Positions 6,802 through 13,297 of a DNA stretch of 33,675 bases are shown here, one piece after another. The stretch covers positions 1 to 33,675 of the forward strand of contig OMJF01000234.1 in NCBI GenBank assembly GCA_900299285.1. Reading direction: 5' to 3'. Position numbers and translations under genes: made by a program. The notes under the pieces are model-generated. The model made no database searches. It had not been told where the DNA came from and saw nothing but the letters and a program-made list of their open reading frames with translations. Numbering within the stretch: position 1 is the stretch's first letter; every line of letters begins with the position of its first letter. Source of the DNA: Anabaena sp. 54 (GTDB taxonomy: Bacteria > Cyanobacteriota > Cyanobacteriia > Cyanobacteriales > Nostocaceae).

Positions 6802-8304
6802 ATGAATTATTCCCATAACTTAAATGAATCAAATTCTGATCATCTTCATATTTTAGAAACTAATGAATTTCTTCCCCATATTGGTAAATGGATTCATATC
6901 GGTGGGGCAGTGATGATTACCATGTTTGTAGTTGCTGCTAGTCTTACATCCATTCTTTATTATAACGTTACGGTTAAAGTTCCTGCAACTATCCGACCCT
7001 TGGGAGAATTACGGTTAGTTGAATCCGCAATGACCGGAACTATTAAAAGAATTACCGTTAAAGAAAATCGGGTAGTAAATAAAGGAGAAATAATTGCTTA
7101 TATTGATGACTCCCAACTGCAATCTCAAAAAAGACAACTACAAAATACTATTGAGCAAAATCAATTACAACTTATTCAAATTGATGCTCAAATTAATCAA
7201 ATCAATACTCAAATAATTGCTCAAACTAACTTAAATAACCGAACTATTATAGCTACCCAAGCTGAATTAACTGGAACTCAACGTAACTATAAAGATCAAC
7301 AAATTAAAGCCAGTGCAGAAATGACACAAGCTAAAATAGCTATAAATTTAGCAAAGGAACAATTAGCAAGATTAAAAAAAGAAAAGGTATTAATAGCCAC
7401 GGTACAAGAGGCAGAAGCAGCATTAAAACTGGCTATATTGCAAAGAAATCGCTTGCCGAATATAACTGAGTCGGGAGTAATATCTCAGAATTTAGTCGAG
7501 GAAAAAGAACAAGCCGTTAAATCTGCTCAAGCAAAATTAGAACAAGCTAAATTTAGTGCTAAAAATCTCCAAGAAGAAAAAGAACAAGCTGTTAAATCAG
7601 CACAAATAAACTTGCAAAAAGCGAAAATTGCCGTCAATCCCAGTTATGCAGTAGTAACAGTAGCATTAGAAAGAATTAAACAAGAAAAGTCTAAAGGTGA
7701 AGCTAACTTAGCAGCTTTAAAAAAAGAAAAAGAAACATTATTTCAACAACGTTTAGAACTACAAAAACAACAAATCCGCACCCGTCAAGAACTACAACAA
7801 TTAGAAAATGAGTTGAATAAAAGTGTGATTCGCTCCCCAACTAATGGTACACTCATGCAGCTTAAACTCCGCAACTCTGGACAGGTTGTACAACTCAGTG
7901 AAGCTATTGCTCAAATTTCTCCTGTAGATGCTCCTTTAATTATCAAAGCTCACGTTCCTGCTAAAGATATTGACAAAGTAAAAATAGGTCAAGCAGTGCA
8001 AATGCAAGTTTCCGCTTGTCCCTATCCTGACTATGGAACTCTCAAAGGAACTGTAAAAACTGTTGGAGCAGATGTTTTAGCAACTACACAAAATAATCCG
8101 AATAATTCAATTATTAATACTATTAATACACCCCAATTAGCTACTTATGAAATCAATATTGAACCAGAAAGTCTATCTTTAGGAAAAGGTAATCATTTAT
8201 GTTATCTCAAATCTGGTATGGAAGGACGCGCTGATATTATTTCTCGTCAGGAAACTGTACTCCAATTTATCCTGAGAAAAAGCAAATTAATCACTAATTC
8301 ATAG
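6802..8304 (+). CDS. HlyD family secretion adaptor (membrane fusion protein)
   Basis: The 500-residue protein has a short cytoplasmic N-terminus, one membrane helix at about 34-54, a first lipoyl half near 70-107 (ESAMTGTIKRITVKENRVVNKGE), a long coiled-coil rich in Gln/Lys/Glu (about 107-345), the second lipoyl half (RSPTNGTLMQLKLRNSG, about 347-365) and a beta-barrel region to the end. This is the adaptor of a type I secretion system, linking an inner-membrane ABC exporter to an outer-membrane channel. The coiled-coil contains a near-repeat of EEKEQAVKSAQ (twice, about 230-270). AAAGG lies 8 bases before the ATG. It precedes the C39 ABC transporter gene and almost certainly works with it. 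Confidence 0.92.
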   Translation: MNYSHNLNESNSDHLHILETNEFLPHIGKWIHIGGAVMITMFVVAASLTSILYYNVTVKVPATIRPLGELRLVESAMTGTIKRITVKENRVVNKGEIIAYIDDSQLQSQKRQLQNTIEQNQLQLIQIDAQINQINTQIIAQTNLNNRTIIATQAELTGTQRNYKDQQIKASAEMTQAKIAINLAKEQLARLKKEKVLIATVQEAEAALKLAILQRNRLPNITESGVISQNLVEEKEQAVKSAQAKLEQAKFSAKNLQEEKEQAVKSAQINLQKAKIAVNPSYAVVTVALERIKQEKSKGEANLAALKKEKETLFQQRLELQKQQIRTRQELQQLENELNKSVIRSPTNGTLMQLKLRNSGQVVQLSEAIAQISPVDAPLIIKAHVPAKDIDKVKIGQAVQMQVSACPYPDYGTLKGTVKTVGADVLATTQNNPNNSIINTINTPQLATYEINIEPESLSLGKGNHLCYLKSGMEGRADIISRQETVLQFILRKSKLITNS

Positions 8305-8312
8305 TTAAAAAT

Positions 8313-8393
8313 GTAGGTTGGGTTAAGCGATAGCGCAACCCAACATAAGCTTTTTTTAATAAAATTGAGTTTCTTCACGTCAACCCAACCTAC
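8313..8393 (+). promoter_or_regulatory. Competing inverted repeats between hlyD and the ABC transporter gene
   Basis: GTAGGTTGGGTT (8313-8324) can pair with AACCCAAC (8337-8344), a hairpin soon followed by TTTTTTT (8351-8357), or with CAACCCAACCTAC (8381-8393). The pairings exclude each other, as in an attenuator. The sequence is also a member of a dispersed GTAGGTTGGGTT family (a relative lies at 25480-25532), so the arrangement may be only a repeat insertion. Confidence 0.5.
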
Positions 8394-8412
8394 TAAAATA
8401 CTCTTAATAATT

Positions 8413-10590
8413 ATGTTCAATATGCTCAATATCTTTAAAAATCATCAAAATTATCAGTGTACTTTACAGTTAAGTGAAGAAGACTGTGGAGCAGCTTGTT
8501 TAGTTTCTATTAGCAAGCATTATGGACATTTTTTAAGTATGATTAAAAGTCGGGAAGCTGTTGGTACTGGACAATTAGGAACAACATTATTAGGTTTAAA
8601 AAGAGGCTCAGAAAATCTCGGTTTTAATGCTAGAGCAGTTAAAGCTTCTCCAGAAATTATAGACAGAATTACAGAAATTACATTACCCGCAATTATCCAT
8701 TGGCAAGGCTATCATTGGGTTGTTTTATATGGTAAAAAAGGAAAAAAATACGTTATTGCCGATCCTGCGGTGGGAATCCGTTATTTGACCAAAAAAGAAC
8801 TAACCGCTGCTTGGAATGGGGTAATGCTCTTATTAGAGCCAGATCCAGATCGTTTTTCTGACCAACCCCAAGAACAATCAAAAGGTGGAATAACGCGCTT
8901 TTTTCGCCGCATTTTACCCTATCGTGGCTTACTAACTCAGGTTTTAATGATTAATATTGTCCTGGGTTTACTAGCTTTAGGAACTCCGATTTTAATTCAA
9001 TTATTAACAGATGATGTTCTCGTTCGTGGAGATGTACAATTACTTACTGTTGTGGTTTCTGCTGTTGTCGTTATGAGTTTATTTAGTGGAGGTTTACAAG
9101 TATTTCAAGCTTTAATGATTTCGCATTTTGGACAAAGATTACAATTAGGTTTAGTCTTAGAATTTGGCCGTAAACTTCTGCAATTACCTTTAAATTATTA
9201 TGAATCTCGTCGCAGTGGTGAAATTACCAGCAGACTCCGAGATATTGGCGAAATTAACCAATTAGTATCACAAATTGTAATTGTTTTACCTAGTCAGTTT
9301 TTTATCGCTATAATTTCTCTTGGCTTAATGTTATTTTATAGCTGGCAATTAACAATAGCCGCTTTATTAGTTGCTGGTTTAATGACTTTATCTACTTTAC
9401 CTTTCTTACCTATTTTGCAACAAAAAACCCGCAGTCTCTTGGTTTTAGGAGCAGAAAATCAAGGTGTTTTAGTAGAAACATTTAAAGGCGCACAAGTCAT
9501 TAAAACTACTAATGCTGCTCCTCAATTTTGGGATGAATTTCAAAGTCGTTTTGGTCGTCTAGCTAATCTTGCTTTTAGTACAGTTCAAATAGCAATTATT
9601 AACGGTACTCTTGCCATAATTATATCTACAATTGGTGGCGTTCTCTTACTAGGATTTGGCAGTATTTTGGTGATTAAAGGCAATTTAAGCATCGGTCAAA
9701 TGTTAGCTTTTAATGCTTTAGAAGTAAATGTTTTAGCTTTAATTAACTCATTAGTTAGCTTTGTGGATGAATATTTCCGTTGTCAAACCGCAGTTTCTCG
9801 ATTATTAGAAGTTATTGATGCCACACCAGAAGTAGTAGGAGGAAGTCAAAAACCAATTGTACAAATTTCCAGCAATGCTGATATTAGTTGTGCAAATATT
9901 AAATTTCATCACCCCGGAAGAGTTGATTTATTAGATGATTTTTCTATTCAGCTTCCAGGAGGAAAAACAATTGCTTTAATTGGTAAATCAGGTTGTGGTA
10001 AAAGCACTTTGGCTAAATTATTATCTGGTTTATATGTCCCAGATTCTGGCAATATTCGGATCGGTTTTTTAAATATCCAAGATATTGCTTTAGATTGTTA
10101 CCGACAACAGGTAGTTTATGTTCCCCAAGAGCCTCATTTTTGGAGTCGTTCTATTTTAGAAAACTTCCGTTTAGGCACACCTAATATTTCTTTTGAAGAG
10201 GTAGTTCAAGCTTGTGATATTGCTGATGCCGATGGTTTTATTAGTCAATTACCTAATAAATATCAAACCGTTTTAGGAGAATTTGGTGCAAATCTTTCTG
10301 GTGGACAAAGACAAAGATTAGCGATCGCTCGCGGCATTCTCACAAATCCACCTATACTAATTTTAGATGAAGCTACCGCTGGATTAGACCCTATGAGTGA
10401 AGCTAATGTTCTAGATCGTCTTTTGGAATATCGTGCAGGTAAAACCACAATTTTAATTACCCATCGTCCTAGTGTCATTCATCGCGCTAATTGGATTGTT
10501 CTCATCGAAAAAGGTCAATTACAAATTCAAGGAACTCCTGATACTTTCTTATCAAAACCTGGGGAACATTTGCAGTTTTTAACTGCATAA
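8413..10590 (+). CDS. Peptidase C39-containing ABC transporter (PCAT)
   Basis: The 725-residue protein combines three domains. Residues 13-145 are a C39 cysteine peptidase with QLSEEDCGAACL (Gln19, Cys25), His101 (GYHWVVLYG) and Asp117 (ADPA). Residues about 165-465 form the transmembrane exporter domain. The ATPase follows with Walker A GKSGCGKST (about 523), signature LSGGQRQRLAIARG (about 628), Walker B ILILDEAT and the His switch ITHRPS. Such proteins cut double-glycine leaders and export the core. The open frame extends upstream to a TTG at 8365 inside the repeat; ATG 8413 is preferred because it begins just before the peptidase domain. All catalytic residues are present, so the transporter should be active on the neighbouring precursors. 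Confidence 0.95.
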   Translation: MFNMLNIFKNHQNYQCTLQLSEEDCGAACLVSISKHYGHFLSMIKSREAVGTGQLGTTLLGLKRGSENLGFNARAVKASPEIIDRITEITLPAIIHWQGYHWVVLYGKKGKKYVIADPAVGIRYLTKKELTAAWNGVMLLLEPDPDRFSDQPQEQSKGGITRFFRRILPYRGLLTQVLMINIVLGLLALGTPILIQLLTDDVLVRGDVQLLTVVVSAVVVMSLFSGGLQVFQALMISHFGQRLQLGLVLEFGRKLLQLPLNYYESRRSGEITSRLRDIGEINQLVSQIVIVLPSQFFIAIISLGLMLFYSWQLTIAALLVAGLMTLSTLPFLPILQQKTRSLLVLGAENQGVLVETFKGAQVIKTTNAAPQFWDEFQSRFGRLANLAFSTVQIAIINGTLAIIISTIGGVLLLGFGSILVIKGNLSIGQMLAFNALEVNVLALINSLVSFVDEYFRCQTAVSRLLEVIDATPEVVGGSQKPIVQISSNADISCANIKFHHPGRVDLLDDFSIQLPGGKTIALIGKSGCGKSTLAKLLSGLYVPDSGNIRIGFLNIQDIALDCYRQQVVYVPQEPHFWSRSILENFRLGTPNISFEEVVQACDIADADGFISQLPNKYQTVLGEFGANLSGGQRQRLAIARGILTNPPILILDEATAGLDPMSEANVLDRLLEYRAGKTTILITHRPSVIHRANWIVLIEKGQLQIQGTPDTFLSKPGEHLQFLTA

Positions 10591-10657
10591 ATTAAGGCGT
10601 AAATTAATATTTTTTTAATATTTTTTAAGCTTTTATCGTGCTACTTAACCAAAATTA

Positions 10658-10671
10658 CTTACTTATGTAAG
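10658..10671 (+). promoter_or_regulatory. Small inverted repeat overlapping the ribosome-binding site of precursor 2
   Basis: CTTAC-TTAT-GTAAG ends inside the Shine-Dalgarno TAAGG, 10 bases before the ATG. A hairpin here would hide the ribosome-binding site. It is positioned like the inverted repeats before the other precursors. Confidence 0.4.
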
Positions 10672-10681
10672 GACAAATAAT

Positions 10682-10921
10682 ATGTCTAAAAATACTCAAT
10701 TTAATCATCTTCAATTATTCAGATATCTTTCTGATGCAGAACAAGAATCTCTAATTGGTGGGCAAATATCTCCCCAATTAGATGTATTAGTTGAAGGTAA
10801 TTCATTCTTCCAAAAAACTGATATTGAAACTGAGGGTAAAAATGATTTAAAACTTGCTTCAGGTGATTCTAGTTCACAAACCACTAAATATAAATTATCC
10901 CAAGTCACTATGGCACTTTAA
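10682..10921 (+). CDS. Double-glycine leader peptide precursor 2
   Basis: Small protein of 79 residues whose leader, 27 residues long, ends YLSDAEQESLIGG, matching the motif of the other precursors but with Ile before Gly-Gly. The core of 52 residues is polar, without Cys, and starts QISPQLDVL. It lies 91 bases behind the ABC transporter gene and on the same strand, so it could be the last gene of the same transcript. The start ATG is supported by TAAGG nine bases upstream. It diverges most from the group and may be a distinct substrate or a subfamily. Confidence 0.75.
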   Translation: MSKNTQFNHLQLFRYLSDAEQESLIGGQISPQLDVLVEGNSFFQKTDIETEGKNDLKLASGDSSSQTTKYKLSQVTMAL

Positions 10922-11287
10922 TTAACATTTGGGTTACTAATAATTAGTTACAGTGGTGATAAATTGAGTAATTTATTACCTGGTTTTCTAAATAATTTGT
11001 TTTCCTAACATAGCCAGATTTAATTAAATTAAAACATTTTTTGTAGAGACAGGTTTATTTTCTGCTCTACATTTTCTGCTGTTTGAGTTAATAAATAACT
11101 TTTTTAAAGATAAAAAATAGAGTATATAATTATTTACTTTTAATTAGATAAATAAAGTAAACAAACATGAGTTAAAAGAGAGAGACTTATCTAAATACAT
11201 ATATAACCTAAGAGTAATTTAAAATCTCAAAACTTTATAACTACAGGATCATTTATTTCCCATAATAAATAGTTATAAAAGAAGCAT
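10922..11287. other. AT-rich intergenic stretch with one terminator-like hairpin
   Basis: No coding sequence with leader motif or Shine-Dalgarno is seen on either strand. The only structure is the hairpin listed at 11043-11070. The stretch probably carries the promoter of precursor 3. Confidence 0.5.
11043..11070 (+). terminator. Terminator-like hairpin after precursor 2
   Basis: GTAGAG-A-CAG and CTG-CTCTAC pair around a nine-base loop with one bulged A. It is followed by a T-rich stretch (ATTTTCTG). It lies 120 bases after the stop of precursor 2, so it is a plausible but weak terminator. Confidence 0.35.
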
Positions 11288-11302
11288 AGGTGAATAACAC
11301 CT
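11288..11302 (+). promoter_or_regulatory. Small inverted repeat upstream of precursor 3
   Basis: AGGTG-AATAA-CACCT is a perfect 5-base-pair hairpin nine bases before TTGAGG, the ribosome-binding region. It is comparable in position and sequence to TTAGGT...ACCTAA before precursor 1. Confidence 0.45.
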
Positions 11303-11326
11303 GTTCATAGATTGAGGCTAACAATC

Positions 11327-11506
11327 ATGTCACATCAAAACATTAAATCTGATTTACTTGTCGAGTTATCCACAGACGAACAACAGCTTCTGTCTGGAGG
11401 AAAAGGCAGACGCAAAGCAATAATCTGCTATGAGTGGAAAAAATACCGTGATCATGATCAAGATATCAGAAAGAGTGATGATGGTGATGATGATGATGAT
11501 GATTGA
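11327..11506 (+). CDS. Double-glycine leader peptide precursor 3 (Asp-rich tail)
   Basis: Precursor of 59 residues. The ATG at 11327 is chosen over an in-frame TTG at 11312, because TTGAGG at 11312-11317 is the conserved ribosome-binding block shared by the sister genes. The 25-residue leader begins MSHQN and ends VELSTDEQQLLSGG. The 34-residue core starts with basic KGRRK, has one Cys, and ends in a run of aspartates (GDDDDDD) coded by GAT repeats. Such an acidic tail could bind cations. The core function is unknown. Confidence 0.83.
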   Translation: MSHQNIKSDLLVELSTDEQQLLSGGKGRRKAIICYEWKKYRDHDQDIRKSDDGDDDDDD

Positions 11507-11735
11507 TTTTCACAAATAGCAGAGATATGAAGTGGACAAAATCCATAAATTGGGTAACCACTTAATTTAAACCTGACATTTGAGGAAAGAGAAAGCTGAT
11601 ATAACCAACTCAAAATAATTAATTTTTGGAAGGTTTTGGGTAGTCTTGGATGTTCTCTTTAACCTACTACTAATTAAACTCCTAGAGATAACCATTGTTT
11701 TTCTCTTTCCTCCTTCCCCTTTTGTCCTAATTCAA

Positions 11736-11752
11736 AGTGAAACAATTCCACT
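11736..11752 (+). promoter_or_regulatory. Small inverted repeat upstream of precursor 4
   Basis: AGTGAA-ACAA-TTC-C-ACT pairs with one bulged C, two bases before TTGAGG. It takes the same place as the inverted repeats before the other precursors but the sequence differs. Confidence 0.35.
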
Positions 11753-11769
11753 AATTGAGGCACATAATT

Positions 11770-12009
11770 ATGTCAAATCAAAACATCACAACTGATTTAC
11801 TTGTAGAGTTATCCCCAGAAGAACAACAACTTTTATCGGGGGGATGTGATAATTACAGCCCACCACGTCGTCAACGCATTGGAATAAAGCAGAAAGTAGA
11901 AAATAATCTAGTGTTTAGTCCAGTAATCAATATATATCCTTCTGAAGCAAAACGTACCGATGAGTCTGACAGTAGCCAAACTTCTTCAGATGATGAAGAT
12001 CAAAACTAA
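11770..12009 (+). CDS. Double-glycine leader peptide precursor 4 (acidic core)
   Basis: Precursor of 79 residues, starting MSNQN at the ATG 9 bases after the TTGAGG block (an upstream in-frame TTG is part of that block). The 25-residue leader ends VELSPEEQQLLSGG, only a few residues different from precursors 3 and 6. The 54-residue core begins CDNYSPPRRQR and ends in a Ser/Asp/Glu-rich acidic segment. A single Cys follows the cleavage site directly. Strong leader similarity with unrelated core indicates gene duplication followed by rapid core change. Confidence 0.83.
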   Translation: MSNQNITTDLLVELSPEEQQLLSGGCDNYSPPRRQRIGIKQKVENNLVFSPVINIYPSEAKRTDESDSSQTSSDDEDQN

Positions 12010-12162
12010 TGTTACTAATAAGTTAGTCCCTTAGTTTAAACTCTGGAATTATTCAAAATAGGAGAAACCTTAGGTAATTCATTCAAGATAAATCAAGTTT
12101 TGAGAATATTTAGGCATTCTCCTTTGTTCTTTTCAGAGATTTAATTAAAAGTGCTGAAGATG

Positions 12163-12196
12163 GAAAAGTAACTGCTATTTATAGTAGTTACTTTTC
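12163..12196 (+). terminator. Terminator hairpin downstream of precursor 4
   Basis: GAAAAGTAACT at 12163-12173 pairs with AGTTACTTTTC at 12186-12196, with further pairing of GCTAT and ATAGT across one wobble pair. A T-rich stretch follows. It lies about 150 bases past the stop of precursor 4. Confidence 0.6.
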
Positions 12197-12267
12197 TCTT
12201 TTCTTTATTCTTACTGTTCCTGGAGTAACTTATTCCCCAATATTTACTTTTATTTTTAATCATTAAA

Positions 12268-12299
12268 AAAGTCTAACTCCCCAAGGAGAATTAGACTTT
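12268..12299 (-). terminator. Terminator hairpin, probably shared by convergent transcripts
   Basis: AAAGTCTAA-CTCC pairs with GGAG-AATTAGACTTT around CCAA, with A/T runs on both sides. On the minus strand it lies 8 bases after the stop codon (12307) of the second reading frame of precursor 5, which suggests that the original gene ended there. Confidence 0.65.
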
Positions 12300-12306
12300 A
12301 AAATGA

Positions 12307-12580
12307 TTACCAAGGAAGTGATGGTTCTAATTTCACATCTATCAATTCGTTGTCTACTAGATACTTACCAGTAGTGATCCCTTGCCTTGAGTCTTGAAAA
12401 CTCGATGACAATCTATGGTAGATTCCTAACTGTCCCGGACAGAGTAACTGGATAAGATTTATCTTTGTAGAGAAATGTACCCTTAGCCTCTATAACTCCC
12501 TTTACACCTCCAGATAAAAGCTGTTGTTCCTGCTTAGATAACTCAACAATTAACTCAGATTCAATCGTATTAACTGACAT
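12307..12580 (-). pseudogene. Double-glycine leader peptide precursor 5, apparently frameshifted
   Basis: On the minus strand an ATG at 12580, preceded by GATGAGG, begins a 55-residue frame (12413-12580): a 25-residue leader MSVNTIESELIVELSKQEQQ-LLSGG and a core VKGVIEAKGTFLYKDKSYPV... that stops at 12413. The +1 frame is open across this point and ends 12307 with GKYLVDNELIDVKLEPSLPW, just 8 bases before a terminator hairpin. The simplest reading is one inserted base (or two lost) in an ancestral precursor of about 90 residues. The 55-residue form could still be made and exported. It is the only precursor on this strand. Confidence 0.65.
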
Positions 12581-12600
12581 GATTCTACCTCATCATTAAC

Positions 12601-12615
12601 ACCAATTTAATTGGT
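12601..12615 (-). promoter_or_regulatory. Perfect small inverted repeat upstream of precursor 5
   Basis: ACCAAT-TTA-ATTGGT, a perfect 6-base-pair hairpin, lies 20 bases before the ATG on the minus strand, just ahead of GATGAGG. It occupies the place of the hairpins before the other precursors. Confidence 0.45.
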
Positions 12616-12699
12616 ATTAGCTGGTTTACTAGCTAACAACTCAAATATAATCATCATTTATCAGAAAATCATAATTCTCAAGTTAGATCATATATCTAT

Positions 12700-12914
12700 T
12701 TTTACACTGTCATCAGAGATATTTTTTTATAAGAATTTGGTTAAGATATAAATACTTAATTAGAAGATATCACCAGGAAGTTTACTGGAAATGCTCACCA
12801 TGTCAATATGATCATAAACATAAAAGTTATAAAAATCAACATGAATATCATGATAGTGAAAACATTGAATTTAAATCCTTAAATCAAAATCAGCCAAAAG
12901 ATATAAATGATTAA
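12700..12914 (+). pseudogene. Start-less open frame with His/Tyr-rich hydrophilic sequence
   Basis: A plus-strand frame without any start codon runs to TAA at 12914. Its last 40 codons read as a hydrophilic, His/Tyr/Lys/Asn-rich peptide (YWKCSPCQYDHKHKSYKNQH, then HEYHDSENIEF). The composition resembles the exported cores in this island, but no leader motif is in frame. It may be the remains of another precursor or chance in AT-rich DNA. Confidence 0.25.
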
Positions 12915-12973
12915 ATAATCTTTATAACCAGAGAATCATTAAATATATTGAAAATACCTTTATAAAATAAGAA

Positions 12974-12990
12974 TAGGTATATTATCCCTA
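12974..12990 (+). promoter_or_regulatory. Weak inverted repeat upstream of precursor 6
   Basis: TAGG-(9 bases)-CCTA lies 6 bases before TTGAGGTTAACAAT. The stem is short; it is listed only because each precursor has an inverted repeat at this place. Confidence 0.3.
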
Positions 12991-13014
12991 GCTGAATTGA
13001 GGTTAACAATTATT

Positions 13015-13224
13015 ATGTCAAATCAAAATATCCCATCTGATTTAGTGGTAGATCTATCTATAGAAGAACAGCAACTTTTGTCTGGTGGCTATTATCGAGG
13101 TGGATATCATGGATATCATGGATATCATGGACATCATGGATATCATGGACATCATGGATATCATAGAGGTGGCTACTATAGAGTTGGATATGATGGAGAT
13201 AGATATGATGGAGATGGATATTAG
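13015..13224 (+). CDS. Double-glycine leader peptide precursor 6 (His/Gly/Tyr repeat core)
   Basis: Precursor of 69 residues beginning MSNQN at the ATG after the TTGAGGTTAACAAT block; the leader ends VDLSIEEQQLLSGG (25 residues). The 44-residue core is a repeat of Gly-Tyr-His and Gly-His-His (GYHGYHGYHGHHGYH) followed by GYDGDRYDGDGY. It has no Cys. The repeat is built from seven 9-base units GGATATCAT/GGACATCAT. His-rich Gly repeats are known in metal-binding proteins, so binding of zinc, copper or nickel outside the cell is a fair hypothesis, not shown. A terminator hairpin follows directly. Confidence 0.83.
   Translation: MSNQNIPSDLVVDLSIEEQQLLSGGYYRGGYHGYHGYHGHHGYHGHHGYHRGGYYRVGYDGDRYDGDGY
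13102..13164. repeat. 9-base tandem repeat, seven copies, in precursor 6
   Basis: GGATATCAT occurs five times and GGACATCAT twice, without gaps. The unit is in frame, so copy number changes core length by three residues at a time. Two further 15-base units (GGATATGATGGAGAT and AGATATGATGGAGAT) follow at 13187-13216. Confidence 0.92.
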
Positions 13225-13232
13225 TAACAATC

Positions 13233-13280
13233 AAAGATGAAACTTACACCAAATAAAATCTTTGATGAAGTTCATCTTTT
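13233..13280 (+). terminator. Hairpin after precursor 6, possibly bidirectional
   Basis: AAAGATGAAACTT pairs with AAGTTCATCTTT with one bulge around a 22-base loop, 9 bases after the stop codon and followed by TTCTTTG. It lies between precursor 6 and the convergent hydrolase gene. Confidence 0.5.
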
Positions 13281-13297
13281 CTTTGATTTATTATCTG

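Noticed and set aside
6138..13224. Lanthipeptide or cyanobactin cluster
   Set aside because: No LanM/LanB, PatA/PatG, YcaO or radical-SAM maturase lies nearby, and most cores lack Cys; HemW at 30 kb is a heme chaperone, not a maturase.
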